60,249 bases of DNA from the NCBI RefSeq assembly GCF_030546745.1, contig NZ_JAUOPD010000020.1, forward strand, positions 1 to 60,249. Reading direction: 5' to 3'. Positions 1 through 7,937 of the stretch are shown piece by piece (position 1 is the first letter of the stretch; the number at the start of each line of letters is the position of its first letter). Source of the DNA: Thalassotalea sp. 1_MG-2023. GTDB taxonomy: Bacteria; Pseudomonadota; Gammaproteobacteria; Enterobacterales; Alteromonadaceae. The position numbers and the translations under genes were made by a program. A model generated the notes under the pieces. That model saw only the letters and a program-made list of their open reading frames with translations, made no database searches and was not told the origin of the DNA.

Positions 1-192
1 TACTTCCGTACGACAGACATCACAGGTGCAGTAGAGTTACCTGAAGGTGTAGAAATGGTAATGCCAGGCGACAACTTGAAGTTTGTTGTAGAGCTAATCA
101 ACCCAATCGCGATGGACGAAGGTTTACGCTTCGCAATCCGTGAAGGTGGCAGAACTGTTGGCGCAGGCGTAGTATCAAAAATTATCGATTAA
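1..192 (+). CDS. tuf: Elongation factor Tu, C-terminal fragment
   Basis: EF-Tu is the GTPase that delivers aminoacyl-tRNA to the ribosome. The frame is open from base 1 and gives the last 63 residues: the domain III segment beginning [16 protein letters not shown] and the invariant tail [13 protein letters not shown], ending at TAA 190-192. The 5' part lies outside the window. A strong intrinsic terminator follows at 221-245. Instead of secE/nusG or ribosomal protein genes, what follows is a second diverged tuf tail and repeats, so this copy sits at a rearranged 3' border. Confidence 0.97.
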   Translation, partial: YFRTTDITGAVELPEGVEMVMPGDNLKFVVELINPIAMDEGLRFAIREGGRTVGAGVVSKIID

Positions 193-220
193 TTTTTGAT
201 TAGCCAAGCTAATTAAAGAA

Positions 221-245
221 AAGGGTCGCAATTGCGACCCTTTTT
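221..245 (+). terminator. Intrinsic terminator of tuf
   Basis: Stem AAGGGTCGC/GCGACCCTT with an AATT-centred loop followed by a T run, 28 bases after the tuf stop. A diverged version of the same element follows the tuf-tail relic at 441-466. Confidence 0.9.
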
Positions 246-277
246 ACATTTAAGTTCTGGCAGCTGAGCGGTGTTCC

Positions 278-367
278 GTGAAGACCGAACAGGTAAAGAA
301 AATAGTCCTAGTGGACTATTTTTAGTGAGTGAGGGTGAGGAGCTCTGCGACGAAGCTGAGAGTCGTA
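278..367. repeat. Post-tuf hairpin repeat, copy A
   Basis: About 90 bp, shared with copy B at 482-572. Both copies start with CGTGAAGACCGA and end with a conserved 33-base block (335-367 here) that contains GAGGAGCTCTGCGACGAAGC. Between them lies a hairpin: AAATAGTCC/GGACTATTT with a TAGT loop (about 299-320). The hairpin is conserved in the other copy although its stem sequence differs. No coding frame or known RNA family is recognised. Confidence 0.7.
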
Positions 368-405
368 CAGTAGGTGCTGGTGTTGTATCTAAGATCATCG
401 ACTAA
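358..405 (+). pseudogene. Relic of a second tuf 3' end
   Basis: Reads GAG-AGT and then codons for [13 protein letters not shown] followed by TAA, identical in protein to the end of the intact tuf just upstream. At DNA level 11 of these 13 codons differ synonymously, so it is not a recent copy of the neighbouring gene end. It has its own downstream terminator. Only the last 13 residues remain, fused to repeat A, so no protein is expected. Confidence 0.8.
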
Positions 406-440
406 TATCGATATCTAGTTCACACCGAACATCTAAAGAA

Positions 441-466
441 AGGTCGCGTAAGCGGCCTTTTTTTTT
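441..466 (+). terminator. Terminator behind the tuf-tail relic
   Basis: AGGTCGC/GCGGCCT stem with a GTAA loop (one G-T pair) and a long T run. It is preceded by CTAAAGAA, as the tuf terminator is preceded by TTAAAGAA, so tail plus terminator appear to have been duplicated together. Confidence 0.8.
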
Positions 467-481
467 AAGACCACCGAACGG

Positions 482-572
482 CGTGAAGACCGAGCACGTG
501 TAGAAATTGGTCACAGTTGACCAATTTAAGTAAGCGAGGGTGAGGAGCTCTGCGACGAAGCTGAGAGTCGTA
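482..572. repeat. Post-tuf hairpin repeat, copy B
   Basis: Second copy of the repeat at 278-367. Its central hairpin is AAATTGGTCA/TGACCAATTT with a CAGT loop (504-527): different stem letters from copy A but the same pairing. The shared 33-base 3' block is at 540-572. Confidence 0.7.
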
Positions 573-580
573 AAAGATAA

Positions 581-629
581 AAGGGGTCAGGTACAATTAA
601 CCTTGCAATTAAATTGTACCAGGCCTCTT
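581..629. repeat. REP-like palindrome, degenerate copy
   Basis: Left arm AAGGGGTCAGGTACAATT is intact. The right arm (AATTGTACC then AGGCCTCTTT) has decayed. It is one of four occurrences of this motif in the first 3.2 kb and ends just after the 3' end of the minus-strand gene at 640-1116. The form resembles REP palindromes mobilised by RAYT (Y1) transposases; no such gene is in the window. Confidence 0.75.
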
Positions 630-639
630 TAATTATTAA

Positions 640-1116
640 TTACATGAAAGTATACACTTGAATGTTATTTGCAGATTCTAGTATTTCTAATAATCTGGAT
701 TGTCCTTGAATATACTTATCTCCCTCATCGGCGCGTTGCCACATGTCATTAGTTACATTGTGATAAAAAGCCACATAAGGTGTGTCAAATTGAATAACGT
801 TTGTGACCTTTGTTATTTGCTCAATCGAAATATTTGGCTTGATGACGAGCTTTGCATAATGCCTAATGGTTGCTAAAAGTTCCTCGGTAAATTCGATTTT
901 TGTGGCAATTGTTAAGTAATTAAGTACTTCTTGTTGTGTTAAATAACGTTCATTTTGCGTGTCGTAAATGAATAACGCAGGGAAGCTACGGTTTTTTCCG
1001 CTTTCTTGTAATTCATAAATATTATTAAGTTCTTGCATCGGCACTTTAATATGATCAGCCTGCGCTGAGTTAAAACTAAACAAAAAAATCAATAGTAGTG
1101 TAGATAATCGTTTCAT
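640..1116 (-). CDS. Exported protein of unknown function, 158 aa
   Basis: I do not recognise the family. The N-terminus is a clear Sec signal peptide (MKRLSTLLLIFLFSFNSAQA, cleavage predicted after AQA), so the protein should be periplasmic. The mature part of about 138 residues has no Cys, no membrane helix and no obvious catalytic motif. The segment around residues 48-65 (ALFIYDTQNERYLTQQEV) is loosely like a thioredoxin-fold strand, but the CxxC is absent, so no function is assigned. It stands alone between the tuf repeats and the ECF operon and is flanked on both sides by REP-like palindromes. Confidence 0.75.
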   Translation of the reverse strand: MKRLSTLLLIFLFSFNSAQADHIKVPMQELNNIYELQESGKNRSFPALFIYDTQNERYLTQQEVLNYLTIATKIEFTEELLATIRHYAKLVIKPNISIEQITKVTNVIQFDTPYVAFYHNVTNDMWQRADEGDKYIQGQSRLLEILESANNIQVYTFM

Positions 1117-1358
1117 AATTAAATCCTTTTAGTTTTATTAGTAGCTGGTTAAGCTTTTAAGTTACATGCCTTTACATTTAAGTGCTTTATAAATACATGT
1201 ACAATCAAACTTGTATTTAAAAAATTTATCGGTTTAAGGTGAATGTTTATAGTTGAACTAATACCACGTTTTTATAACTTTAACTTTGCGTACAATTTAT
1301 AACCTACACACCCAGTAACTATTTTGTCAACTAAATCTTTCGTACTTATTACTTGCCT

Positions 1359-1436
1359 GAAAAAAAGAGCATCGAAGGGCTCTGAATAATTTAAGGGGTC
1401 AGGTACAATTAACGCTTAAATTGTACCTGACCCCTT
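1359..1436. repeat. Composite repeat: small hairpin plus REP-like palindrome
   Basis: An A-rich stretch, a GAGC/GGCTC hairpin (1367-1382), a short spacer and then a perfect inverted repeat: 18-base arms AAGGGGTCAGGTACAATT at 1393-1410 and its complement at 1419-1436, loop AACGCTTA. The same composite arrangement occurs at 3086-3164. It lies just after the stop of the sigma factor gene (minus strand), so it may also act as its terminator. Apart from this, 1117-1445 shows nothing. Confidence 0.85.
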
Positions 1437-1445
1437 TTATCTCAT

Positions 1446-2630
1446 TTATCTTAAACGTTGAAGTTGCTCTTGTAGGTGCTCTTTTTCAGAGGCATTTTTA
1501 CTAAGTGAATGTGCGGTTTTTAAAGAATGAGTCGCTGCTTTTAACCGATGGGTGTGTTTGTATAAATACCCTAAAGCAATATAGTAAGGTGCGTAGTTTC
1601 TAAGGTTTTCTTGTATTGAAAGGAGTTTATCTTCCGCTTTGTCCCAGCTACCTACCTGCATCAATGCAACAGATTGATTTAAAATCGCAACGGGTGAATA
1701 TTCATAAGACAATAATTTATCGTAAAGAAGAATAATTTGTTGCCAATCAGTCGCTTGATAATGTGAAGCCTGACTGTGCAAACCTGCAATAGCTGCTTGT
1801 ATATGGTAAGAAGTAGGTCGGCCAAGTTTCAAAGATTTTTGTAGTAAAACATCTGCTTCCTCAACCATGGGATGATCCCATTTAGAACGATCTTGATTTT
1901 CTAAAAGAGTGATCTTTTCTGTTGCTCTCGCAGGTGCTCTTGCCTGAATGAATAACATAAGTGCTAATAAGGCAAGACTTGAAGCATTACCCCTGTAGGT
2001 TCTGCAAATGAGTCTCATTAGGTAGATTGCTTGCTTACATAGTGCATTTGATACCAATATACGCCCTGAACTACCAAAGTAGCCCTCATTAAACATTAAA
2101 TATAATACTTTAATGACAGCATTTAATCGTATCGGTAAATGCGATTGAGTGGGTAAGCTGAAATCAATACTATTTGCTCTAAGTTTACGTTTAGTGCGCG
2201 TAATGCGTTGCTCTAATGTTTTGTCACTAACTAATAAAGCTCTTGCTATGCTTGTGTTGTCAAAACCCATAACCCATTTTAAACAGAGCGCTAGTTGATT
2301 CTCCTGTGAAATGCTTGGGTGGCAGCAGGTAAATATTAGCCCTAAAGTTGCGTCATCATATTGGTATGCCGTTTCGATAGGATCGGCTTTATCAAGATGT
2401 TCAAAATAGTCAGGTTTATGCTTTTTTACTTCATCGAGAATATGATTAGTTGCGACTTTAATAAGCCAAGCTTTGGCATTGAAAATATTTTCTGTTTGAC
2501 TCCTCTCAAAGGCTTTCATACAAGCATGCTGTAATGCGTCTTCAACTTGTTGAATATCATGGAAGCGTTTGTTGAGGACCGCAAATGCGGTCCCGTAAGT
2601 TGTTCTAATAACTGATTCGAACGATTGCAT
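1446..2630 (-). CDS. ECF42-type RNA polymerase sigma factor with C-terminal TPR-like domain
   Basis: An alternative sigma factor directing RNA polymerase to its own regulon. Sigma region 2 is at about residues 10-75, with QVEDALQHACMKAFE and AKAWLIKVATNHILDEV. The sigma-4 helix-turn-helix is at about 105-155 (LALCLKWVMGFDNTSIARAL). It is followed by a helical extension of about 230 residues, giving 394 aa against about 180 for an ordinary ECF factor. Size, domain order and the DGPF gene immediately upstream match ECF group 42 (DUF6596). Such factors have no anti-sigma gene; the C-terminal domain is thought to control activity. The start codon overlaps the stop of the upstream gene by one base (TAATG), implying translational coupling. 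Confidence 0.9.
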   Translation of the reverse strand: MQSFESVIRTTYGTAFAVLNKRFHDIQQVEDALQHACMKAFERSQTENIFNAKAWLIKVATNHILDEVKKHKPDYFEHLDKADPIETAYQYDDATLGLIFTCCHPSISQENQLALCLKWVMGFDNTSIARALLVSDKTLEQRITRTKRKLRANSIDFSLPTQSHLPIRLNAVIKVLYLMFNEGYFGSSGRILVSNALCKQAIYLMRLICRTYRGNASSLALLALMLFIQARAPARATEKITLLENQDRSKWDHPMVEEADVLLQKSLKLGRPTSYHIQAAIAGLHSQASHYQATDWQQIILLYDKLLSYEYSPVAILNQSVALMQVGSWDKAEDKLLSIQENLRNYAPYYIALGYLYKHTHRLKAATHSLKTAHSLSKNASEKEHLQEQLQRLR

Positions 2631-2980
2631 TATTCAAACTTCATGACTGGCCTTACTTCTACACAACCATCCTTAGCCGAAGGAATTTTAGCTGCAATGC
2701 TAATAGCCTCATCTAATGTTGCTGCTTCAATAAGATAATAGCCGCCTAGCTGCTCTTTAGTCTCAGCAAATGGTCCGTCAGTTGTTAAGGTTTCGCCATT
2801 ACGCACTCTAACGGTTGTTGCCGTTTCTGATGGCATTAAGGCTTCACCACCAATATGATTTCCTGTAGCTTCGATGTCATCGGTAAACTTTCCGTACTCT
2901 TCGATTAAAGCTGCCTCGGCTTGTTCATCACGTTGAGCTGCGAGTGCTTCAGATTCGAAAATTAAACATAGGTATTGCAT
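2630..2980 (-). CDS. DGPF/YCII-domain protein, partner of ECF42 sigma factor
   Basis: A 116-residue YCII-superfamily protein carrying the signature TDGPFAETKEQLGGYYLIE at about residues 67-85. DGPF proteins are ferredoxin-like, probably dimeric, and of unknown biochemical role; they are almost always encoded beside ECF42 sigma factors and are usually their targets. It is the first gene of a two-gene operon, ending in TAATG overlap with the sigma gene. RBS AAGGAG precedes the ATG. The promoter must lie between 2981 and about 3085. Confidence 0.92.
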   Translation of the reverse strand: MQYLCLIFESEALAAQRDEQAEAALIEEYGKFTDDIEATGNHIGGEALMPSETATTVRVRNGETLTTDGPFAETKEQLGGYYLIEAATLDEAISIAAKIPSAKDGCVEVRPVMKFE

Positions 2981-3085
2981 TATCTTCTCCTTAAGTATTG
3001 TAATTAAAGAGCGAAGTGATTGCTCTCAACTATAAGACGATTATCTTAATCATTTCCCGACAACTATATTATATTTTTTTTAACG

Positions 3086-3164
3086 GAAAAAAAGAGCACC
3101 GAAGTGCTCTTTGAGAATTTAAGGGGTCAGGTACAATTGACGCTTTAATTGTACCTGACCCCTT
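3086..3164. repeat. Composite repeat: terminator hairpin plus REP-like palindrome
   Basis: Same organisation as 1359-1436. First a perfect hairpin, AAAGAGCAC/GTGCTCTTT with a CGAA loop at 3091-3112. Then AAGGGGTCAGGTACAATT (3121-3138), loop GACGCTTT, and the exact complementary arm (3147-3164). It lies between the pepA 3' end and the ECF operon promoter and may terminate pepA. Confidence 0.85.
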
Positions 3165-3179
3165 AATCCATATAACTTT

Positions 3180-3197
3180 AATTGTACCTGAGCCCTT
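3180..3197. repeat. Orphan half of the REP-like palindrome
   Basis: AATTGTACCTGAGCCCTT is one right arm with a single change, abutting the composite repeat. Its last base is the first base of the (complementary) stop codon of the aminopeptidase gene, so the insertion reached the coding end. Confidence 0.8.
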
Positions 3198-4711
3198 TAA
3201 TCCTTGTTGTTTAAAATCCATTCAGACAATAAACGTACACCATAGCCTGTACCGCCTTTTGGTACTTCACCTTTATTAGATGAGGCTAACGCGTTACCTG
3301 CAATATCAATATGTGCCCATTTTACATCACCGGTGAAGTGTTGTAAGAAAGTAGCAGCAGTTGTTGCTCCGGGGCCACCTGTGCCTGTATTTCTTAAATC
3401 AGCAATATTACTTTTTAACATATCGCCATAGCCTAGCGGCAAGCGCCATAAGTTTTCATTGACTTGTTTGCCAGCAAAGGTGAGTTGTTTAACTAATTCA
3501 TCGTCTTCAGAAAAAACCGCTGCATAATCATTACCGACAGCACGAACCTTGGAACCTGTTAATGTTGCTAAATCAACCAAAATGCTTGGGTTATATTTCT
3601 CACGTGCATACCACAGAGCATCAGAAAGTACTAAACGGCCTTCCGCATCAGTATTCGTGATCTCTACCGTTAGACCTTCAGCAGTACGTAAAACATCGCC
3701 AGGCGCTACTGAATTTTCAGAAACCATATTGGCTGCCATTGCCATAATGGCTACAACGTTAACTTTTTCTTCATTTAATGCTAGTGCTTTTACCGTACCT
3801 AGGGCTGCAGCAGCACCAGCCATATCAACTTTCATATGTGCAATAGAGCTGTGAGTTTTTATGTTATAACCGCCCGAATCAAAGGTGATACCTTTACCGG
3901 CTATAGCAATTGGTGCATCGCTGCTGTTCTTATAATGTGCGATAACTAAACGAGAACCATCAATACTTCCGCGGCCTACTGCTTCCAAGGCACCCATACC
4001 AAGCTTTTTAATCTCTTTAGGGTCAAGCACTGTCACTTTTACCCCTAATTTTTTAAGTTTTTTCGCTTCTTTTACGAAATCTACAGGCGTTAATTCTGTT
4101 GCAGTTTCACTCGTTAAATCACGAGCCAAAAATACCCCTGATTCAATATTGTTTAATGGCTTATATGCTTTTGCTGTGTCACTACCGTTATCTACGTCAA
4201 AGTAAAAAGATTTTTCTTGGCGTTTTTCTTTTCGGTACTCGTCAAAACGGTAAGCTCTAAGGCTGATACCATGGGCAATAAGCGCGGCAGTTTCTGCATT
4301 GTTTTCACCTACATTATCTGCTGCAACCGTGATGTTCTTGATGTGTTTTTGTTCTAACTTACCTGATAGATTTCCACCAAGTTTGGTTGCTTTATCTTTA
4401 GATAAGGCTTTATCGCCAGTGCCAACAACAATAACACGTTGGTAATCCAGGTTATTGGGCGCTAAAATTTCAACCATTGAGCCGTAGTCACCTGAAAAGT
4501 CAGCTGCAGCTATCGCCTTTTCTAGTTGACCATTTGTTTTTGAATTGAAGGCTTGAAAAGAACTGGTTGCAGAATCTTTAGCATGAAATACAACTAACGT
4601 ATCAGTTGATTGTTTAACTGTTGTTTCAAAAGTAAAAGATTCTGCACTTGCTACGGCAGAAGCGCCTAATAATGATAGGCTAAAAGCTAATTTAGTGAGT
4701 TTAGTTGGCAT
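3197..4711 (-). CDS. Exported leucyl aminopeptidase (M17 family)
   Basis: Removes N-terminal residues from peptides with two metal ions. The 504-aa protein has a Sec signal peptide (cleavage near ASAVASA-ES), then the divergent M17 N-domain and, from about residue 190, the catalytic domain. Visible motifs are GKGITFDSGGYNIK (metal Lys/Asp), KVDMAGAAAALG, and the M17 signature NTDAEGRLVLSDAL. A signal peptide is unusual, since E. coli PepA is cytosolic, but is common in marine Alteromonadales, where it would serve periplasmic peptide scavenging. Transcribed alone; the REP-like block follows its stop. Confidence 0.93.
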   Translation of the reverse strand: MPTKLTKLAFSLSLLGASAVASAESFTFETTVKQSTDTLVVFHAKDSATSSFQAFNSKTNGQLEKAIAAADFSGDYGSMVEILAPNNLDYQRVIVVGTGDKALSKDKATKLGGNLSGKLEQKHIKNITVAADNVGENNAETAALIAHGISLRAYRFDEYRKEKRQEKSFYFDVDNGSDTAKAYKPLNNIESGVFLARDLTSETATELTPVDFVKEAKKLKKLGVKVTVLDPKEIKKLGMGALEAVGRGSIDGSRLVIAHYKNSSDAPIAIAGKGITFDSGGYNIKTHSSIAHMKVDMAGAAAALGTVKALALNEEKVNVVAIMAMAANMVSENSVAPGDVLRTAEGLTVEITNTDAEGRLVLSDALWYAREKYNPSILVDLATLTGSKVRAVGNDYAAVFSEDDELVKQLTFAGKQVNENLWRLPLGYGDMLKSNIADLRNTGTGGPGATTAATFLQHFTGDVKWAHIDIAGNALASSNKGEVPKGGTGYGVRLLSEWILNNKD

Positions 4712-4889
4712 GAAATGTCCTTGTTATTAATGGTTATTTATCTGTGAGTTTTATTGATAGTATTCTATCTAAGCTTGGATTAGTAGATTAGTTAGATGCG
4801 ATAAACATCGGATTATTTACGACAGTATGATGTTGTAATTTTGCTAACGTGACTGTAAAGATCGTAATCGACTTACAAAAGTATTAAAT

Positions 4890-4912
4890 TTAAGCGAGCA
4901 AGGCTCGCTTAA
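4890..4912 (-). terminator. Probable terminator downstream of uvrA
   Basis: Perfect stem TTAAGCGAGC/GCTCGCTTAA with a 3-base loop. On the minus strand it is followed by an AT-rich tract (ATTTAATAC). It lies after the uvrA stop, beyond a second, longer palindrome. Confidence 0.65.
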
Positions 4913-4915
4913 GTG

Positions 4916-4947
4916 GATGATGTTCATTGATATCAATGAACATCATC
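4916..4947. repeat. 32-bp perfect palindrome
   Basis: GATGATGTTCATTGAT is followed directly by its exact reverse complement, with no spacer. It sits 25 bp beyond the uvrA stop and beside the hairpin at 4890-4912. A zero-loop palindrome of this size is atypical for a terminator; it could be a protein-binding dyad or part of a bipartite terminator. Confidence 0.8.
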
Positions 4948-4972
4948 TATTTTAAAGTTAGCGAGACGAGCG

Positions 4973-7795
4973 CTAAACAAGTTGCTTTAGAAAGCGTGCG
5001 GTATGTGATGTTTTATGTTTAGCGACATCTTCTGGCGTTCCTGCAGTAAGTATTTCACCGCCACCTGAACCACCTTCTGGACCAAGATCGACAATCCAAT
5101 CTGCGGTTTTAACCACATCAAGGTTATGCTCAATGACTACAATGGTATTACCGTGATCACGTAAGCGGTGTATTACTTCGAGCAACTGTTTAATATCGTG
5201 AAAATGTAAACCAGTGGTAGGTTCATCTAAGATATATAGTGTTTTGCCAGTATCACGCTTAGATAATTCTTTCGAAAGTTTAACCCGTTGGGCTTCACCG
5301 CCTGAAAGTGTCGTGGCTGATTGGCCTAATTTAATATAGCTTAAACCAACATCCATTAATGTTTGCAATTTGCGTTTAACTGCAGGAATAGCAGAGAAAA
5401 ATTCAAAGGCATCTTCAATGGTCATGTCGAGCACTTCGTGTATATTCATACCTTTGTATTTTACTTCTAACGTTTCACGGTTATAGCGTTTACCTTTACA
5501 AACATCGCAAGGTACATAAACATCAGGTAAGAAATGCATTTCCACTTTTATTACGCCGTCACCTTGGCAGGCTTCACAACGACCACCCTTAACGTTAAAG
5601 CTAAACCTACCTGGCTTATAACCGCGTGAACGTGCTTCTTGAGTGCCAGCGAAGATATCACGCACATTGGTAAAAATACCGGTATAGGTAGCAGGATTTG
5701 AGCGAGGTGTACGACCGATTGGGCTTTGGTCAATATCAATCACTTTATCCAATAATTCTAAACCATTAATTGATTGATAAGGTGAGGGCTCAGAAGTGGT
5801 GGCTCCGTTTAATGCCGTATGGGCTAATTTGTATAACGTATCGTTGATCAAAGTCGATTTACCTGACCCCGAAACACCGGTAACACACGTCATCAAGCCA
5901 ATAGGAATAGTAAGATCAACATTTTTTAAGTTATTACCACTAGCACCAAGCAATGATACAACTTGTGTTTTATCAAAAGGAGTTCGCTTTTGAGGAATAG
6001 CTATTTTCTCTTTTCCAGAAAGATATTTACCTGTTAATGAGTCTTCACTGGCTAAAATATCATCTACCGTACCAGAAGCGATAATATTACCACCGTGTAC
6101 ACCAGCTCCTGGGCCAATATCAATGACATGATCAGCTGCGCGGATTGCGTCTTCATCGTGCTCAACGACAATGACTGTATTGCCAAGATCACGTAGGTGA
6201 ATAAGCGTGCCTAATAAGCGTTCGTTATCACGTTGATGTAGCCCGATTGAAGGTTCGTCAAGCACATACATTACACCCATTAAACCCGCACCTATTTGGC
6301 TAGCTAAGCGAATTCGTTGTGCTTCACCGCCCGATAACGTGTCTGCACTGCGAGAAAGGTTTAAATAATTTAAGCCTACATTGACGAGAAACCCTAAACG
6401 ATCATTAATTTCTTTAAGAATTTTTTCAGCAATTTGTCCTTTTTGACCTGTTAATTGTAATCCTTGGAAAAAAGCCAATGCATCAGCGGTTGATTTTTCA
6501 GTAATGTGATGCAGTGGCGTATTGTCGATAAATACGTTTCTTGCTTCTAAGCGTAAGCGTGAACCATCACAATCTGGACAATGTTGACTGTTTAAGTATT
6601 TCGTTAATTCTTCTCGAACTGCATTAGATTCAGTTTCACGATATCGACGATCCATATTATTAAGAATACCCTCAAACGGGTGTTTTCTAATGACAATATC
6701 ACCGCGATCGTTCATGTACTTAAATTCAATTTGTTCTGTGCCACTGCCGCGAAGCACGATATCTTGGTGCTTTTTGCTGAGAGACTGAAAAGGTGCGTCT
6801 ACTGCAAACTTATAGTGTTCAGCAAGTGCTTGTAGCATCTGAAAATAATAGAAGTTTCGTTTGTCCCAGCCTCTAATTGCACCGCCTGATAAACTTAATT
6901 CAGGGTTGGTTATAACGCGGTTAGCATCAAAGAATTGTTGCGTGCCTAAACCGTCACAGGTTTGACAAGCACCGGCAGGGTTATTGAATGAAAAAAGTCT
7001 AGGTTCTAATTCTTGCATGCTATAGCCACAATGTGGACAAGCAAAATTGGCAGAAAATAACAGCTCTTCTTTGTCAGGCTCATCCATAAAGGCGACCTTA
7101 GCTGTGCCAGCCGTTAGCCCTAGCGCTGTTTCAAATGATTCAGACAGACGTAATTGAATGTCTTCACGTACTTTTAATCGGTCAACAACAACTTCAATGG
7201 TATGTTTTTTATGTAATTCTAACGTGGGTGGATCAGATAAATCGCAAACCTCACCATCAATACGAGCACGAATATAGCCTTGTGCAGCTAGGTTATCTAG
7301 TAACTTAACGTGTTCACCTTTTCTGTTTTGTAAAACAGGGGCGAGTACCATTACCTTGGTACCTTCTTCTAATGCCAGTACCTTGTCTACCATTTGCGAA
7401 ACGGTTTGTGCCGACAATGGTTGGTGATGGGTGGGACAACGAGGATCACCTACCCGGGCGAAAAGTAACCGTAGATAATCGTATATTTCAGTAATAGTAC
7501 CTACTGTTGAACGTGGATTGTGCGAGGTTGATTTTTGTTCTATGGATATTGCAGGCGATAAACCTTCAATATGATCAACATCGGGCTTTTCCATCAACGA
7601 GAGAAACTGACGAGCATAGGCTGATAGTGACTCAACATAGCGGCGCTGACCTTCAGCGTATAAAGTGTCAAAGGCTAATGATGACTTACCAGAGCCTGAA
7701 AGGCCTGTAATGACGATAAGTTTATCTCTGGGTAGATCTAAACTGATATTCTTCAAATTATGGGTACGTGCACCACGAACTTCTATTTTTCTCAT
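4973..7795 (-). CDS. uvrA: Excinuclease ABC subunit A
   Basis: Damage-recognition ATPase of nucleotide excision repair; a dimer that loads UvrB. The 940-aa product starts [16 protein letters not shown] and equals the E. coli length. I chose the ATG at 7793-7795 over an upstream in-frame ATG at 7822 because all UvrAs start here and TTGGAA sits just upstream. Two ABC modules are present: Walker [10 protein letters not shown] near residue 31, signature [11 protein letters not shown], then Walker [10 protein letters not shown] and signature [11 protein letters not shown]. Zinc-binding cysteine pairs are visible (CPHCGYS...[14 protein letters not shown]...CDVCKG). Divergent from the MFS gene. I see no LexA-type CTGT-N8-ACAG box in the 142-bp gap. 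Confidence 0.98.
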   Translation of the reverse strand: MRKIEVRGARTHNLKNISLDLPRDKLIVITGLSGSGKSSLAFDTLYAEGQRRYVESLSAYARQFLSLMEKPDVDHIEGLSPAISIEQKSTSHNPRSTVGTITEIYDYLRLLFARVGDPRCPTHHQPLSAQTVSQMVDKVLALEEGTKVMVLAPVLQNRKGEHVKLLDNLAAQGYIRARIDGEVCDLSDPPTLELHKKHTIEVVVDRLKVREDIQLRLSESFETALGLTAGTAKVAFMDEPDKEELLFSANFACPHCGYSMQELEPRLFSFNNPAGACQTCDGLGTQQFFDANRVITNPELSLSGGAIRGWDKRNFYYFQMLQALAEHYKFAVDAPFQSLSKKHQDIVLRGSGTEQIEFKYMNDRGDIVIRKHPFEGILNNMDRRYRETESNAVREELTKYLNSQHCPDCDGSRLRLEARNVFIDNTPLHHITEKSTADALAFFQGLQLTGQKGQIAEKILKEINDRLGFLVNVGLNYLNLSRSADTLSGGEAQRIRLASQIGAGLMGVMYVLDEPSIGLHQRDNERLLGTLIHLRDLGNTVIVVEHDEDAIRAADHVIDIGPGAGVHGGNIIASGTVDDILASEDSLTGKYLSGKEKIAIPQKRTPFDKTQVVSLLGASGNNLKNVDLTIPIGLMTCVTGVSGSGKSTLINDTLYKLAHTALNGATTSEPSPYQSINGLELLDKVIDIDQSPIGRTPRSNPATYTGIFTNVRDIFAGTQEARSRGYKPGRFSFNVKGGRCEACQGDGVIKVEMHFLPDVYVPCDVCKGKRYNRETLEVKYKGMNIHEVLDMTIEDAFEFFSAIPAVKRKLQTLMDVGLSYIKLGQSATTLSGGEAQRVKLSKELSKRDTGKTLYILDEPTTGLHFHDIKQLLEVIHRLRDHGNTIVVIEHNLDVVKTADWIVDLGPEGGSGGGEILTAGTPEDVAKHKTSHTARFLKQLV

Positions 7796-7937
7796 AATGT
7801 TCCAACAGTAAATCGCAGCCAAACATTATGGCATAAGTTGCAGGTGAACTGCATTAATAATATCCATTTTTGTTACGTGAATAGCCGTGGTAAACTAGCG
7901 CGGTTTTCGTTATCTAGTCAGGTAGTTTGTTGTAAAT

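Noticed and set aside
213-398. Minus-strand ORF of 61 codons over the tuf repeats
   Set aside because: It spans a terminator, hairpin repeat and the tuf-tail relic; its composition reflects those repeats, and it has no RBS.
5840-5875. Sequence resembling the REP arm (ACCTGACCCC) inside uvrA
   Set aside because: It is part of conserved Walker A coding sequence, unpaired and a chance partial match.
7796-7937. LexA (SOS) box in the uvrA/MFS promoter gap and before ssb
   Set aside because: No CTGT-N8-ACAG or close variant is present in either region, so SOS control cannot be claimed from this sequence.
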